From Physcomitrium patens (taxonomy: Eukaryota > Streptophyta > Bryopsida > Funariales > Funariaceae), in NCBI RefSeq assembly GCF_000002425.4, contig NC_037263.1, positions 12,604,733-12,668,732 on the forward strand: a stretch of 64,000 nt of DNA. The letters are read 5' to 3'. Each line of letters starts with the position of its first letter. Within the stretch, counting starts at the first letter, position 1. Below the pieces are notes generated by a model, which did no database searches, was not told the origin of the DNA, and was given only the letters and a program-made list of their open reading frames with translations. A program made the translations under genes and the position numbers. Positions 50,994 to 63,056 of the stretch are shown in pieces.

Positions 50994-51518
50994 GGAAATT
51001 TTGATGATACAAGAGAAGGAAATTCTTCTAAGAGGCAGACTCGAGGAAACAAAGCTCATGAGGTGGTTTCACAAGAATTGCCTATAAAAGATACTTCAAC
51101 ATCATTGGAAGAAAAAACAAAGGAGACAAAAGATAAGGATAAATCAATTGCTTATAAATTACTTTTTGATATTGAAGTGGCAACAAATTTAAAAAAGGTG
51201 CTAGAAGAACATATATTAAATGCTAAGGTGGAATTCACATTGAAAGAGATTTTGGGAATTGCAAAGAAGGAGTTTCATGATGTTATCATTAACAACATTA
51301 AGCGAAAGAGGCAATTAATGGTCAAAGCTGGAATGAGTCATGCTATTGATGCAAAATTATATAAAGATGAAGAAGAGGTTGATAATGGTTATAAACAATC
51401 AACAAATGAAAAGAATGGATATAATCAATAAATATGTTTCGAAGACTATAGTGATAAGGAAATGGAAGCTTTAAGCCATTATACTCGAAAATATTAGACA
51501 AGGCCAACTATTGAAGTA

Positions 51519-52025
51519 TTGGTGAAAGTAGGAGATATAAAAGGACCAATTATTGCTTTAGTTGACGATGGTTCTGAAATAAATCTTATGTCTAAGGGTC
51601 TTTATAAGAAGCAAAAATGGCCAATTGATATGGAACATGGATGGACAATACAAGCAACTAATAACACACAAGGCAAATTATATGGAGCTTGTCCAGATGT
51701 CAAAATTTGGATTGAAGATGTTGTGACAGAACAACATTTCTTTGTTCAAGATACAACGTCTTATCTATTGATTTTAGGACAACCTTATATTACGGCAACA
51801 CAGATGGAAACCAAAGTACTTGACGATGGTTCTGCTTATGCAAGGATACGTAGTGAAGATAGAAAGAAAGTTGTACAATTTCTAACAGTACCTCCTAATC
51901 ATGAACGGAATCGAGATAGGTTGAGGGAAAAATCATTGCAAAAATTGTTGAAGGATTTAAGGATTTTGGAGAAGTACCACTATAAAGCGGGATTATGGAT
52001 GTACAAAAGAGGAGGTACACTCTGA
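51519..52025 (+). pseudogene. Element E protease region
   Basis: Retropepsin-like fold wording: VKVGDIKGPIIALVDDGSEI, then MDVEH-type turn and LLILGQPYITATQMETKV, where the ILG block is the conserved C-terminal motif. Followed by an acidic, lysine-rich spacer (52081-52542) before RT. Fossil. Confidence 0.72.
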
Positions 52026-52699
52026 AGATGAAGGTGCCTTTGATGCGAGTTTTATTGGTATTTTTGAGAATGGAAATATTATGTATAAGAAAGTTGATGA
52101 TTTTAAAAGAAAAGAAATGAAAAGATTATATAGTATTAAAAAGGAATCACGCAAGTTAGGGACATTAGAAGATGATGAGAAGAATTTAGGTGTTTATGAA
52201 GAAAGTGGATTGGAGGATTCTTTAGAATTAATTGCATATATTGGATTAGGGGATAATGATAAGATTGTGGAAATTCATTCGAGGGAGGTTTATTCTATAC
52301 TTGAATCTTTTCAAGCACAAGAAGTTATTGTAGAGACAAAATATAAAACAGTAGATAAAAAAGTAAAACCTGTTGCCAGACTTTTACCAAAAGATTGTAA
52401 AGAACAAATGGAAGAAGCATCAAAAGAAGAGAGTTTAAGAGATCCAAAGAAGATTAGACATCGGTTTACAAAGGAGACTTTTGAAGAATTGAAGATTGGA
52501 TGTGATGGTTCTTTATTTCCAACAGAAATTGAATATTTTTAAAAAAAAGCTTGTGAATCAAGATAAATCATTTGCCTTTGTGTCTCTTGAGATAGGATGT
52601 GTAGATCCTAATGTTGTTGCTTCTATGGCTATCTTTACAGTACCTCATGTGCCTTAGAACTTAAGGCCACTTCTCGTGCCGAGGGCACATTTATCTAAA

Positions 52700-53428
52700 T
52701 TGATAGAATTATTGAAAGAAAAGATGTAAATGAAAGTTTTGGAGCCTTTTTTTGCTCCATATTCTAGTCACTAGTTTACGGTGCCTAAGAAAAATGGATT
52801 GTTACATTTTATTCAAGATATGCAGCCAATGAATGTAGTAGCTATAAGAAATACAGATATAGGACCTTTAATAGACGAGTTTGTAGAAGTGTTTGTGAGA
52901 AGGGTAATTTATTCAATGGGTGATTTATATTCGGGTTATGATCGATTTCAACTTGCCCATGGAAGTAGACATCTAACAACAATGAGAACGCTACTTGGAT
53001 TACTTAAAATGTGTACTCTTTCTCAAGGTGCTACTAACTCAATTGCACATATGATGAATGGGATGAACAAGGTATTAAGAGACTTCATTCCTAAAAAAAC
53101 TATGTTGTTTTTAGATGATGTTTCTATCAAAGGATGTAAAGAAGGAAAAAAAGATGAAACTTTAGATGATAGGAGGTGTCGCAAATATGTTGTTAATCAT
53201 ATACAAGATTGTGAAAAGATTTTAACTCGATTTGAGGAGGTTCATCTTATACTTTCAGGGGCAAAATCTACATTTGGAATGCAAGAAGTTCTTATTGTTG
53301 CACATTTGTGTGGATTTTATGGGAGAAAGCCAGATCCAAGCAAAGTTGATGCAATTGGGAGGATGAAGGATTCATATGACTCTTTAACAGAAGTACGCAG
53401 GTTTTTAGGGGTTTGTATATTTTATCGT
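52700..53428 (+). pseudogene. Element E reverse transcriptase, up to the solo LTR
   Basis: Reads VPKKNGLLHFIQDMQPMN, then GDLYSGYDRFQLA, the palm block MLFLDDVSIKG (about 53100-53130), FEEVHLILSGAKSTFGMQEV and the thumb start VRRFLGVCIFYR. The FLDD palm and VSIKG wording set it apart from GyA (YLDDILIYSK). Fossil. Confidence 0.82.
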
Positions 53429-55046
53429 TGTTGTATTGTAACACAACCATATGGTGAAAGATGATAATATGGATCTTATTATAGAAGAGCCAAGTTAAAA
53501 AAAGGTAGAAAAATGTAAATAAAAGATAAGAAGGTAGTAAAACTTTTAGTAGTAATGCTGCCCTTTTAGAAAAAATAGCTTCTTCTTACTTTGTATGGCC
53601 AAAAATAAGGCAAAATAAAGTACATTGGAAAAATAAATAATATAAACATCTTTAGGAAGAAATTAAGAGTAAATTCTAGTAAAAATTACTAAAAAAAAAT
53701 AGAAGTTGATACTCAGAGAGGGCCAGTTATGAACTAGGGTCGAAATCAAACCATGAAGCACAAAACTGAGTCTCGACAATGACTCTGGGATTCTTTGGCA
53801 GATCGAAGGGTGGAATTTGATAGAAGATTGAATAAGGTTTCTATATGCATTAATTTTGGGTGTTTTGGAGTTGATACGACTTTGTAAGAGCTTTGCAAAG
53901 TCAAGGTTTTATTCGGATGACTTGGATTTTATGAAATAATAACAGAATTTACGTTTTGGGTGATTTCAATAGTTTTGTAATAGATCTACAAGTGAAATTT
54001 TGTGAGTTTATGGTTATTGTTGTGTTTAATATGTGTTGTGAATTTGAGCTCGATCTAACAGTTGAATTGAGGAATATTGAGGTTTAAGTGGGTCAAGGTC
54101 TCAGAAAGTAGAATTTTAGGTCCAGTGGGGGTTTTTAAGGTTTTTTGCAATCTACTCGTTGGATTGGAGTGAAACTTATGTAAGAGGATATAAGACTTGT
54201 TTTTCTATGTGTGTGAGAATTTTGAGATCAATCGAATGGTGCAAAAGAGAGATATTGGCTCTAGAAGATTCGCATCAAGATTGGAGAAGGAAGCCGGTCA
54301 ATACCCAAGTACATTTTTGAAGTTATCATCAATTTGGTAACTCCGATCCTTTTCAATTTTATTGTGATTGTTTTTAACTTAATTTTAAAGAAGTGTGCAA
54401 GATTTGAGTTAAGATTGATGGTTTATTCATTAGTTATCGAGGTTTAAATCTGTTGTAGGAATTACTAGGATTTGATTTATGGTTTGGTTAGAGTTTGATT
54501 TAGGATTTAAGATTTGGATTAGGGTTTGATTTAGGATTTGGTTTAAGATTTGGTTTAGGATTTTATTTAGGAATAGGATTAGGATTTGGTTTAAGATTTA
54601 ATTTAGGATTTAGGATTTAGGATTTGGATTAGGGTTTGATTATAGTTTCATTTAGGGTTTCAGATTTGGTTTAGGGTTTGATTAGAAATTTGTTAAGATT
54701 TGATTTAGGATTTAGGATTTTATTAGGATTTAAGATCTAATTAGGTTTGGTCTAAAATTTGAATGAAGTTCAATAAGATTTTATCTAGAATTAAATTAAG
54801 ATTGAATTGAGATGTATTTTAGTGATATTTGTGATCCTTCTAATATTTCTTTAAGAATTCTTATTGTTTGTTTGAAATTTCTTGAGGATTTTTGAATTTG
54901 ATTAAGCTTTTTTAGAATTATTATGGTCTAATTAGAGCATTGTTAGTATTCTATTAGAATTAAGATTTTGTTATTACAATTTCCATTCTTCCTTCCACAG
55001 CCAGGTGCCTAGAGCATTTTCAAGCAAGACTTCACGTATTACGACA
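53429..55046 (+). repeat. Long solo LTR (LTR-L), forward copy 2 (1618 bp)
   Basis: Starts TGTTGTATTGTAACACAACC and ends CACGTATTACGACA. Inserted in element E between RT thumb and RNase H; E resumes with wording for ANPLYELLHKDYRFKW at about 55075. Same order as the copies at 21240 and (reverse) 15921, 31923, 57674. A telomere-like array lies at 54450-54740. No internal region: solo LTR. Confidence 0.8.
54450..54740. repeat. Degenerate telomere-like array (TTTAGGATTTGG type) in LTR-L
   Basis: Runs of AGGATTTGATTTAGG, AGGGTTTGATT and AGGATTTAGGATTTGG, irregular variants of the plant telomere unit TTTAGGG. The reverse copy at about 57990-58410 shows the complementary AAACCCTAAATC units, so the array belongs to the LTR and is not a chromosome end. 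Confidence 0.75.
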
Positions 55047-55086
55047 TCATATATAGATTCTTCATTATGCTCATGTAGCAAATCCA

Positions 55087-55590
55087 TTGTATGAATTATT
55101 ACATAAGGATTATCGATTTAAATGGGAAAGAAAGCATACTGAAGCAATGCCAAAGCTAAAGGTGTTATTGGTGACACCTCCAATTTTAAGAAAAATTGAT
55201 AATGACAGTAATAGACAAGTAATTCTTATTGTAAATACCAGTCCTATTGCTATTGGATGGACTATCGGTCAAGAAGATTACAGTGGAAATAGATTCGTAG
55301 TTTGATTTCGAGCTAAAGTTTTAAGTACTCATCAACGTGCATATTCACAAATCAAAAGAGAACTTTGGGGAGTTGTTTTGGCTATGAAAGCTGAAAAGAA
55401 TTATTTGATTGGTGAACTAGTAGTAATTGAAATGGATAACTTGCCATTACTTGGAATGATCACTAATTGTTCAACATCGGATATTGCAATATTAAGATGG
55501 ATTGCTTATATTAAGTCATTAAATCCAGAATTTAAGCATGTTGCTAAAAAGAACAATTTAGTAGCAGACATGCTATCTTGAACAAGATAT
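55087..55590 (+). pseudogene. Element E RNase H region
   Basis: YELLHKDYRFKWERKHTEAM (the RT connection), VILIVNTSPIAIGWTIGQED, then RVLSTHQRAYSQIKRELWGV-type wording at about 55315-55378, and WIAYIKSLNPEFKHVAKKNN at the end. Standard gypsy RNase H order. Fossil. Confidence 0.78.
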
Positions 55591-55817
55591 GAAAGAGAAG
55601 ACAAAATGGTTTAAAACATTGATGATATTGGGTCAAAATTCTATTCAGTATCAAATCTTAATAAAGAAGACAAGCTATTTCTAGAAGAAAATTATGAAAG
55701 AGAATTATTGGATATTGGTCATTACTTGAATACCTTAACTAAGCAAAAAAATTGGTCTACAAAAAAATTTAAACAAATAAGAAAAAAAACATATGGATTT
55801 TTGCTTCAAAAAGGTTC

Positions 55818-57010
55818 TTGTGGAAGAGACCAAAGAAAAGAATTGGAATGCCACAAAGAGTGATAGGCAATAAAGAAGAGAAACAAAAGTTATTAAAGGG
55901 GTTTCATGATTTTTTATACGTAAAACATAGAGGATTTTGGGCTACTTTTGCTAAGCTTAAGGAACGATATTGGTGGAAAAATATGTATGGAGATGTACTC
56001 TTATTTGTAGAATTATGTGAAATTTGTCAAGCGTATTCTAATATATGACATCGAGATGGTCTTCATCCTACATATCCTCTAGCTATTCATTTTAAATAGG
56101 TTGTTGATTTGATTATTATGCCAATCGGATTATGGCAAATGAAATATTTGGTCTTAGCTCGCAAAGATTTATCAAATCAAGTAGAAGGAAGAGTATTGAG
56201 AATAAAAACTACAAAAGGGATTTGTAGATTTTTGCTTGAAGATATTATTTGCCGCTATGAATGTGTAGGAAAAATCATTGTAGATTGTGGAGAATTAAAT
56301 GTACAAGAAGCTTGTGAATCCTTTGAAACATGTGGAATTAAACTATCACAGACTACTGCTTCTAATGGAAAGGTTAGAGAATGGCCACGACTTTTGCCAT
56401 TTGCATTATGGGTTGATCGAACAACTCATAGCTCAGTAACGGAATATATACATATTGAGCTTATGACAGGCCAAAAATCAATTATGCCAATTGAAAAAAA
56501 AGTACCTACTTGGAGTGTGCTACTATGGAAAGATGGATTGACAAGAAAAGAAGTTTTAGCTATTAGAATTCAACAATTAGAGTAAAGTTCAGAAGATGTG
56601 AAAATAGCATTAAAAAGGTTAAAAAGAGTGAGGTTACAAAACAAGACACGATTTGATAAGCAGCATCGATTGAGGCCTAAAGCAATTGGAGAAGATGATT
56701 GGATTTTGGTCTATGATAGTAGCTTGGAAAATCAACATAGTGATTTAAAGAAGTTTTCTAAACATTGGTTTGGATCGTATGTGATAACAATTGTTCATGA
56801 TAATACAACTTACTCATTGTAGAAATTAGATGGAAGAAGGTTAAAAATATCAATTACAGGGAAGCAAGTAAAAATATTTAAACAAAGATATACGGAAATA
56901 AATATAGAAGACCTTGGTGAAGATATAGATATTTCTCAACAGGAAGATAAATTTGACATAGATAGCAAAAATGATGAAGAAGATTTTGATGAAGACTTGG
57001 AAAACGTATT
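55818..57010 (+). pseudogene. Element E integrase region
   Basis: HHCC zinc part (GFHDFLYVKHRGFWATFAKL...CEICQAYSN, about 55905-56042), integrase core (about 56109-56590; FLLEDIICRYECVGKIIVDC, LLPFALWVDRTTHSSVTEY) and a C-terminal domain (about 56598-56870; DDWILVYDSSLENQHSDLKK, KHWFGSYVI), then an acidic tail. No chromodomain is seen. Fossil. Confidence 0.8.
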
Positions 57011-57673
57011 ATGAATCAAACAACAACTAGGTTATTTGGTGCATACCAGAGGATGCATAGGTTCAGAGGGGATAGATGTCGTGTTGTAACATGACTATAT
57101 GGTGAAAATATAAATAAAAAAGATATTATTAATATTTAGTCATCTTGGATGTTAGAAACAGTGGCCAATTCTAGTGCCAATATTCACGGTCAGTTAATGT
57201 CATCCCACTGTCGTCATCGAACCAAGTACCCTTCGTACCAATGGGACAACCAGGATTATTTTCCAACCCTACATGGAACAAGCCTAGTAAATATATACCA
57301 GTGGAGACACCCAATATACATGATGGGGGAGCAGGAAGCTCACTTCATCATTTCTGTTGCAGATAGGTTGGTCATTATGTGAGTGAATGTTCCAATTCCA
57401 AAGCTAATGATGATTACGTGCCAATGTAAAGGAATTGCAAGCACTCGAGGCATACTTATCAACAAAGTAATACTTTATCCAATTTCAGTAAACAAAATCA
57501 GTAGATCGAAAGCCAAGGAAAAATTGAGGAGATAAATCAAGGTCCTCAAGATTCTCCGATAAATCAGGTGAAATGAGTTCAAGCCGTTCTTACTAGAAGT
57601 CAGCAAAAGGAGAAAGGACCAATTCAATATTTGGATGAATCTGATGTTAAGGGCCAATTGGATCCAATTATGG

Positions 57674-59464
57674 TGTCTTAATACGTGAAGTCTTGCTTGA
57701 GAATGCTCCAAGCACTAGGTTGTGGAAGGAAGAATGGAAATTATATTAACAAAATCTTAATTCTAATAGAATACTAATAATACTCTAATTAGACTATAAT
57801 AATACTAAATAAGCTTAATCAAATTCAAAAAAATCTCAAAGTAATTTCAAACAAACAATAAGAATTCTTAAAGAAACATTAGAAAGAACACAAATAACTT
57901 TCAAATACATCTCAATTCAATCTTAATTTAATTCTAATTAAAATCCTATTGAATTTCATTCAAACTTTAGGCCAAAACTAATTGAATCTTAAATCCTAAT
58001 AAAATCCTAAATCCTAAATCAAACCCTAAATAAACCTTAAATCAAACCCCAACCAAATCCTAAACCAAATCCTAACCAAATCCTAAACCAAATCCTAAAT
58101 CCTAAATCAAATCCTAACCAAATCCTAATCCAAATCCTAAACCTTAACCAAATCCTAATTCAAATCCTTAATCCTAAATCAAACCCTAATCAAATCCTAA
58201 ACCCTAAATCAAACCTTGATCCAAATCCTAAATCCTAAATCAAACCCTAATCAAACCTTAAACCCTAAATCAAACCTTAACCAAACCCTAAATCCTAACT
58301 AAAAACCTAACCAAATCCTAAACTAAATCCTAATCCAAATCTTAAATCAAATCCTAACCAAATCCTAAATCCTAAATCAAACCCTAATCAAAACCCTAAA
58401 CCCTGAACCAAATCCTAATAATTTCTAAAATAGATTTAAACCTCAATAACTAATAAATAAACTGTTGATCTTAACTTAAATTTTTCACACTTCTTAAAAA
58501 TTAAGTTAAAAATAAGCACAAAAAAGTTGATAAGGATTGGAATTACCAAATTGACGATAACCTCAAAAATGTGCTCGGATATTGGCCGACCTCCTTCATC
58601 AATCTTGATGCTAATCTTCCAAAGCTAATATCTCTCCTTTGCACTGTTCGATTGATTTCAAAATTCTCATACACATAGAAAAATAATTCTAATATCCTTT
58701 CACACAAGTTTTAGTCCAATCCACCAAAAGATTGTAAGAAATCTGAAAAACCCCTACTAGACCTAAAATTCTACTTTTTAAGACCTTGATCCACTTAAAC
58801 CTCAATATTCCTCAATTCAACCGTTAGATCAACCTCAAATTTATGACACATATTAAACAAAACTATAACCATAAATCTACAAAATTTCACCTATAGATCT
58901 ATTATAAAACTCTTGAAATCATCCAAAACATAAATCCTATTTTATTTCATATAACCCAAGTCATCCAAAACAAATCTTTACTTTACAAAGCTCTTACAAA
59001 GTCATATCAACTCCAAATCACCAAAATTCAATGCTCATAGAAAGCTTATTTAGTGTGCTATCAAACCTCATTCTCTGATCTCCAAAAGTACTCTGGAGTC
59101 GTCGTCGAGACTCGATTTTGTGTCCCAGGGTCTGATTTCGATCCTAGTTCATAACCGGCCCTCTCCGGGTATCAATGTCTAGTTTTTCTAAGTAACTTTT
59201 TTCTAGAATTTACTCTTAACTTCCTTCTAAAGATGCCTATATCATTTATTTTTCCAATCTACTTTTATTTGCCTTACTTATGGTGCCACAAAATAAGTAG
59301 AAGTCACCTTTCTAAAAGGCAGCATTGGTACCTTTTAATTTTTCTACCCCTTTGACTATTAACTATATTTCTAAGATAATTTGTTCTAATACTTTGAACT
59401 AAGATCTCCTAAATTATAATAAAATCTACACTCTTTCACCTATTAATCATGTTACATCACAACA
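57674..59464 (-). repeat. Long solo LTR (LTR-L), reverse copy 3 (1791 bp)
   Basis: Starts TGTCTTAATACGTGAAGTC and ends GTTACATCACAACA, the reverse complement order of 53429-55046. Inserted within the captured gag segment of the E right LTR; the uninterrupted site in the left LTR is at about 48780. ATGG flanks it on both sides (57670-57673 and 59465-59468). It is the longest and cleanest LTR-L copy. Confidence 0.83.
57940..58420. repeat. Degenerate telomere-like array (AAACCCTAAATC type) in LTR-L
   Basis: About 35-40 irregular units of the kinds AAATCCTAAACC, AAACCCTAATC and AAATCCTAATC, including perfect CCCTAAA words. It is embedded in the reverse LTR-L copy with LTR sequence on both sides. 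Confidence 0.82.
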
Positions 59465-60334
59465 ATGGGGACATCCAATCCAGATCTTGGTATGGGCCTC
59501 ATACTCAGTATAAGACCTGACTTGGTTGGGCAATCCAATGATGTCCCGAATATGGAGGCTTTGGTTCCATTTCAAGCTGTTCCATTCTCTATGCCATTTT
59601 GGGAGAAACGTCCTTTCCATGGAAAGATCCTCTTGGAGATAGGAATTCCAAGGAAGCGTCGTCAACTATTCTAATTTGGAGTCCAAGGCGGGAGAAAAGG
59701 AGACCACATGGAATTAAAAGGGAGGAGAGAATAAAGAAAGAGGCATTCGGAGATCGTTTTTTTGAGATCGAAGAGCTAGCTTCAAGCTCCTTCGAAAGGT
59801 GTAGAATTAGATTCATAGGGTTTGAAAAGGCTTTTGGCAATCATTGCTGAAAGTCAATGTTTATATTGGTGAATTGGATTTTTGCAATAAAGTTAAGGCT
59901 GATATTCTTGACTGTTTTGTGAAATCACAGAAACTTCTGTGGTTAAAATTTAGAAGTATCTAGAGGGTTGAATATATCGAGTGCATGCAAAAAGTTATGT
60001 TGATCTGACAAAACAGATAGAGGATATTTGACCATTAGCATAAAGAGATATCGGAAGTTAGCAGATTGGGGTTGTTTAGGGTTTTTGTAATATCTGGAGA
60101 TCTACCAACTAGAATAAGGTGACTTTTGGCATGGTAAGTCGAGGACTTCTAGGTAGCAGTCAAGATACATCAATGTGGATTAACGGCATTTTCTTGCAAC
60201 CTATAAGATAGATTGGATTGAAACTTCTTAAGAATTTAGAAGACTTGCAAAGACACTAAAGGTAGAAGTTTATAACAATCGAATAGTCAGATTGAGAATT
60301 ACAACTTGTCGAAGCTCGTTGTCTAGAGTTAGGA

Positions 60335-60468
60335 TTTAAAAAATAAAAAAATAAATAATAAATAATAAATAATAAATAATAAAATAAAAAATAAAAAATA
60401 AAATAAAATAAAAAATAAAAAATAAAAAATAAAATAAAATAAAATAAAAAATAAAACTAATAAATAAC
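60335..60468. repeat. (AATAA)n-type microsatellite in the E right LTR
   Basis: AAATAATAAATAATAA units turning into AAAATAAAAAATAAA units; counterpart of 49276-49345 in the left LTR but roughly twice as long. Confidence 0.88.
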
Positions 60469-60679
60469 AAAAGACTTGTATTTATAATATCTTGAAGTTA
60501 TTAAAAATAGTATTTCTAAGTATTTTGTAATAGGATTAAGCTTTTACATTGAAATTTGAAATAGTTATATTTAGATGGTTGAAATCCACTAACTTATCCA
60601 GATATTTACAAAACATTGTTTTAACTTCTAGAGCCAGATGCCCAGTGCGTTCTCAAGCAAGATAGTATGTAATACAACA

Positions 60680-62420
60680 ACGATAAGAGATGTCCAATGC
60701 TTTTTGGGATTTGTCAATTATTATCAGATCTTCATCAAAGACTTCTTTTTAGTTGCAGCTCCACTTATACGTTTGATTTGTAAAGACAAACTTCAATGGA
60801 ATTTAGAAGCAAAAGTAGCATTTGAAGCTTAGAAAACAACCTTTATTTCTGCACCAATCTTGTAGTGCGTCGATTTTTTTAAGCCATTTTTTATAAAAAC
60901 ACACACATCAGACTTTGTTTTGGATGTCGTATTGTCACAAATGAGAATAGATGATAAACTTCATCCATTAGTTTTTCATTCCAAAAAACTTTTAGCAGTT
61001 GAGATGAACTACAAGATCCACAATAAAGAACTTCTTGCAATTGTGGATTTGTTTCAAGAATAGCACCATTATCTAGAAGGTGCTTCTAGCCCAATCACCA
61101 TGTATACGGATCACAAGAACCTTGAATATTTTATGTCAGCATGTGTTTAGAATTGTCACCAAGCCTATTAGAATATATCTTTGTCAAGATTTGAATTCAA
61201 GATCACTTATCGACCAAGAAAATAACAAGGTTTATCAGATACACTTTCTAGACGATCTTACCTTGCACCAAAAGAAGGCGATGCTACTTTTGATCAACAA
61301 CGGACAATTCTCTTGAAGCTAGAGCATCTTCATCTTTGAGCAATGAAATCAATACTAACTGTTGATTCAACTTTCATTAAGCAAGTTCAGTCAAATATGT
61401 CTTCTGATCCTCTTATTTGTGATACTAAGAAAAATCCTTCAAAATCTCATGATACTTCCAAATTTGAATTCAAGAACAATCTACTATATTTTGAAGGATG
61501 TCTATATGTTCGAGAAGGTGAAGCTCGATTACATATTCTTTAAGCGCATCATAACTATTCAAGAATACAATATTTTAAGTACAATAAAACTTTAGAAGTA
61601 ATATCCAGAAACTTTTGGAGGCCCCAAATGTGAAAAACAATCAAAGATTTTGTACAATCTTATGATGTTTGCTCAAGATCAAAAAATCCTCGTCATCGAC
61701 CTTACGGACTTCTTCAGCCATTACCCATACCAGAACAACCATGATCTTCTGTTTCTATGGATTTCATCATGGATCTTCCAATCTCAGGTTCTTATGACTC
61801 TATATTTGTGATAGTAGATCGTTTTACCTAGATGACATATTTTATACAATATACAAAATCCATCACAAGTGAAGAAATAGCTAAGCTCTTTCTTAACAAT
61901 ATCTTTTGCTATCATAGATTATTCAAGGATATTATATCAAATAGGAAAACTTAATTTGTATCAAGATTTTGGAAGACTCTTTTCAAGATTCTAAAAGTGG
62001 ATATAAAACTATCTTTGGCATTCCAACTTCAAATTGATGGACAAACAGAGTGTGTTAATTAAGTATTGAAGGAGTATTTAAGATGTACCATCAACTACCA
62101 ACAAGATGATTGGACAACTCTTTTGCCATTGGCAGAGTTTGCTTACAATAATATGATACACTCTTTTATAAAACAAACACCTTTCTTTGCTAATTATGGT
62201 TATCATCCATAATTTGATACTTTTGACTTTTCAAAAGTTGATAATCTTGCTTCGAAAGATTTTGCAATTCATTTATCAGAGCTACATGCAACGATGAAGG
62301 CGCAGTTAAAAGAAGCTCAAGAACAAAAAAAGATTAATGCAGATGTATCTCAAAATGAACAACCACCATTCCACATGGGTGATAGGGTATAGTTATTTCA
62401 TCGCAATATCAAGATCTCTA
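60680..62420 (+). pseudogene. GyA copy D RT end, RNase H and integrase
   Basis: Resumes the RT thumb (FLGFVNYYQIFIKDFFLVAA, about 60698-60757), then RNase H (about 60830-61260), integrase zinc region (about 61320-61660) and core (about 61660-62420, with the PLAEFAYNN block near 62123). From about 61340 to 62060 it is nearly identical to copy A 2750-3480. Fossil. Confidence 0.85.
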
Positions 62421-62434
62421 GTCCTTGTGACAAG

Positions 62435-62803
62435 TTGGACTATCGAAGGCTTGGACCATTTTCTATTTCAGCACAAATCAATCTAGTTGCATATCATTTA
62501 CATCTACTGGAGTCAATGAAAATCAATCCAGTATTCCAAGTGTCTCTTCTTGAACTATACAAGATAGTGGACATACGAAGAAGAAGACAAGCTCCACCTC
62601 CTCCTATAGAAGTGGACAATAATGAAGAGTTTGAAGTAGAAAAAGTCTTAGATTTAAGGCGACACCGAAATAAATTGGAATATCTTGTCCATTGGCATGA
62701 ATATGATATTAGTGAACGCACATGGGAGCTAGTAAAGAATCTTGCAAATGCAGTAAAGGTGATGGAGGCTTTTCATCGACGACATCCATCAAAATCAAGA
62801 TAA
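62435..62803 (+). pseudogene. GyA copy D integrase C-terminus with chromodomain
   Basis: Reads DYRRLGPFSISAQINLVAYHLHL and the PVFQVSLLELY block typical before the chromodomain, then EEFEVEKVLDLRRHRNKLEY and LVHWHEYDISERTWELVKNL (about 62620-62740). The pattern EVEKVLD...YLVHWHEY...TWE is the classic chromovirus chromodomain, which in this family is thought to guide integration towards modified histones. This is the best-kept chromodomain in the window, within a broken element. Confidence 0.9.
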
Positions 62804-63056
62804 AAACCTTTTTTATAATAGAAACAAGATCTAGGCAAGATAATATTCTACTTTTAATTTTAGTTTGTAATTTCTTTGTAGTTTTGAGGTTGAGAAGATA
62901 GAGAATCAACAACTAGTAGATTTGACTCAAAAGCCTCCGTTTGTTGACCTATTAGATGAGACATTATGATTATGACAACCTTCAAGACAACACAATCGAG
63001 ATGAAGATCTTCAAGAATGACATGTTTTTCTTTAAATATATGGCAAGATACAATGG

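Larger units (their letters stand above)
48189..60679 (+). mobile_element. Ty3/gypsy element E, nested in copy D RT, with chimeric LTRs
   Basis: Left LTR 48189-49556, internal region 49557-57076, right LTR 57077-60679 (interrupted by a solo LTR). Internal order: gag (49639-50993), protease (51519-52025), RT (about 52700-53428), long LTR insertion (53429-55046), RNase H (55087-55590), integrase (55818-57010), purine-rich tract before the right LTR (CAGAGGGGATAG, 57065-57076). By eye the first 118 bp of the two LTRs differ by about 7 percent, mostly transitions. Pol wording is unlike both GyA and B, so this is a third gypsy lineage. Broken, about ten to fifteen lesions. Confidence 0.86.
57077..60679 (+). 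repeat. Element E right LTR, interrupted by a reverse solo LTR
   Basis: Starts TGTCGTGTTGTAACATGACT and ends GTATGTAATACAACA. Without the insertion it is about 1.8 kb. It carries the same Tat gag segment as the left LTR (57145-57673 and 59469 to about 59690), then original LTR sequence (about 59700-60679) that parallels 18178-19521. After it, copy D RT resumes (ATAAGAGATGTCCAATGC). Confidence 0.84.
45038..63056 (+). mobile_element. GyA copy D, split by element E and cut by an F-type repeat
   Basis: Best preserved chromovirus copy. Left LTR 45038-45595, gag 45800-46800, protease 46819-47205, RT 47440-48188, then element E (48189-60679), then RT end/RNase H 60680-61260, integrase 61300-62420, chromodomain 62630-62800, tail to 63056, where an F-type repeat begins. 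Its right LTR is outside the window. More than a dozen lesions. The joint at 48188/60680 is confirmed by uninterrupted copies A (near 2096) and C (near 23582). Confidence 0.9.

Noticed and set aside
57940-58420. True telomere or chromosome end
   Set aside because: Units are irregular and LTR sequence continues on both sides; the same array lies inside other LTR-L copies in both orientations.
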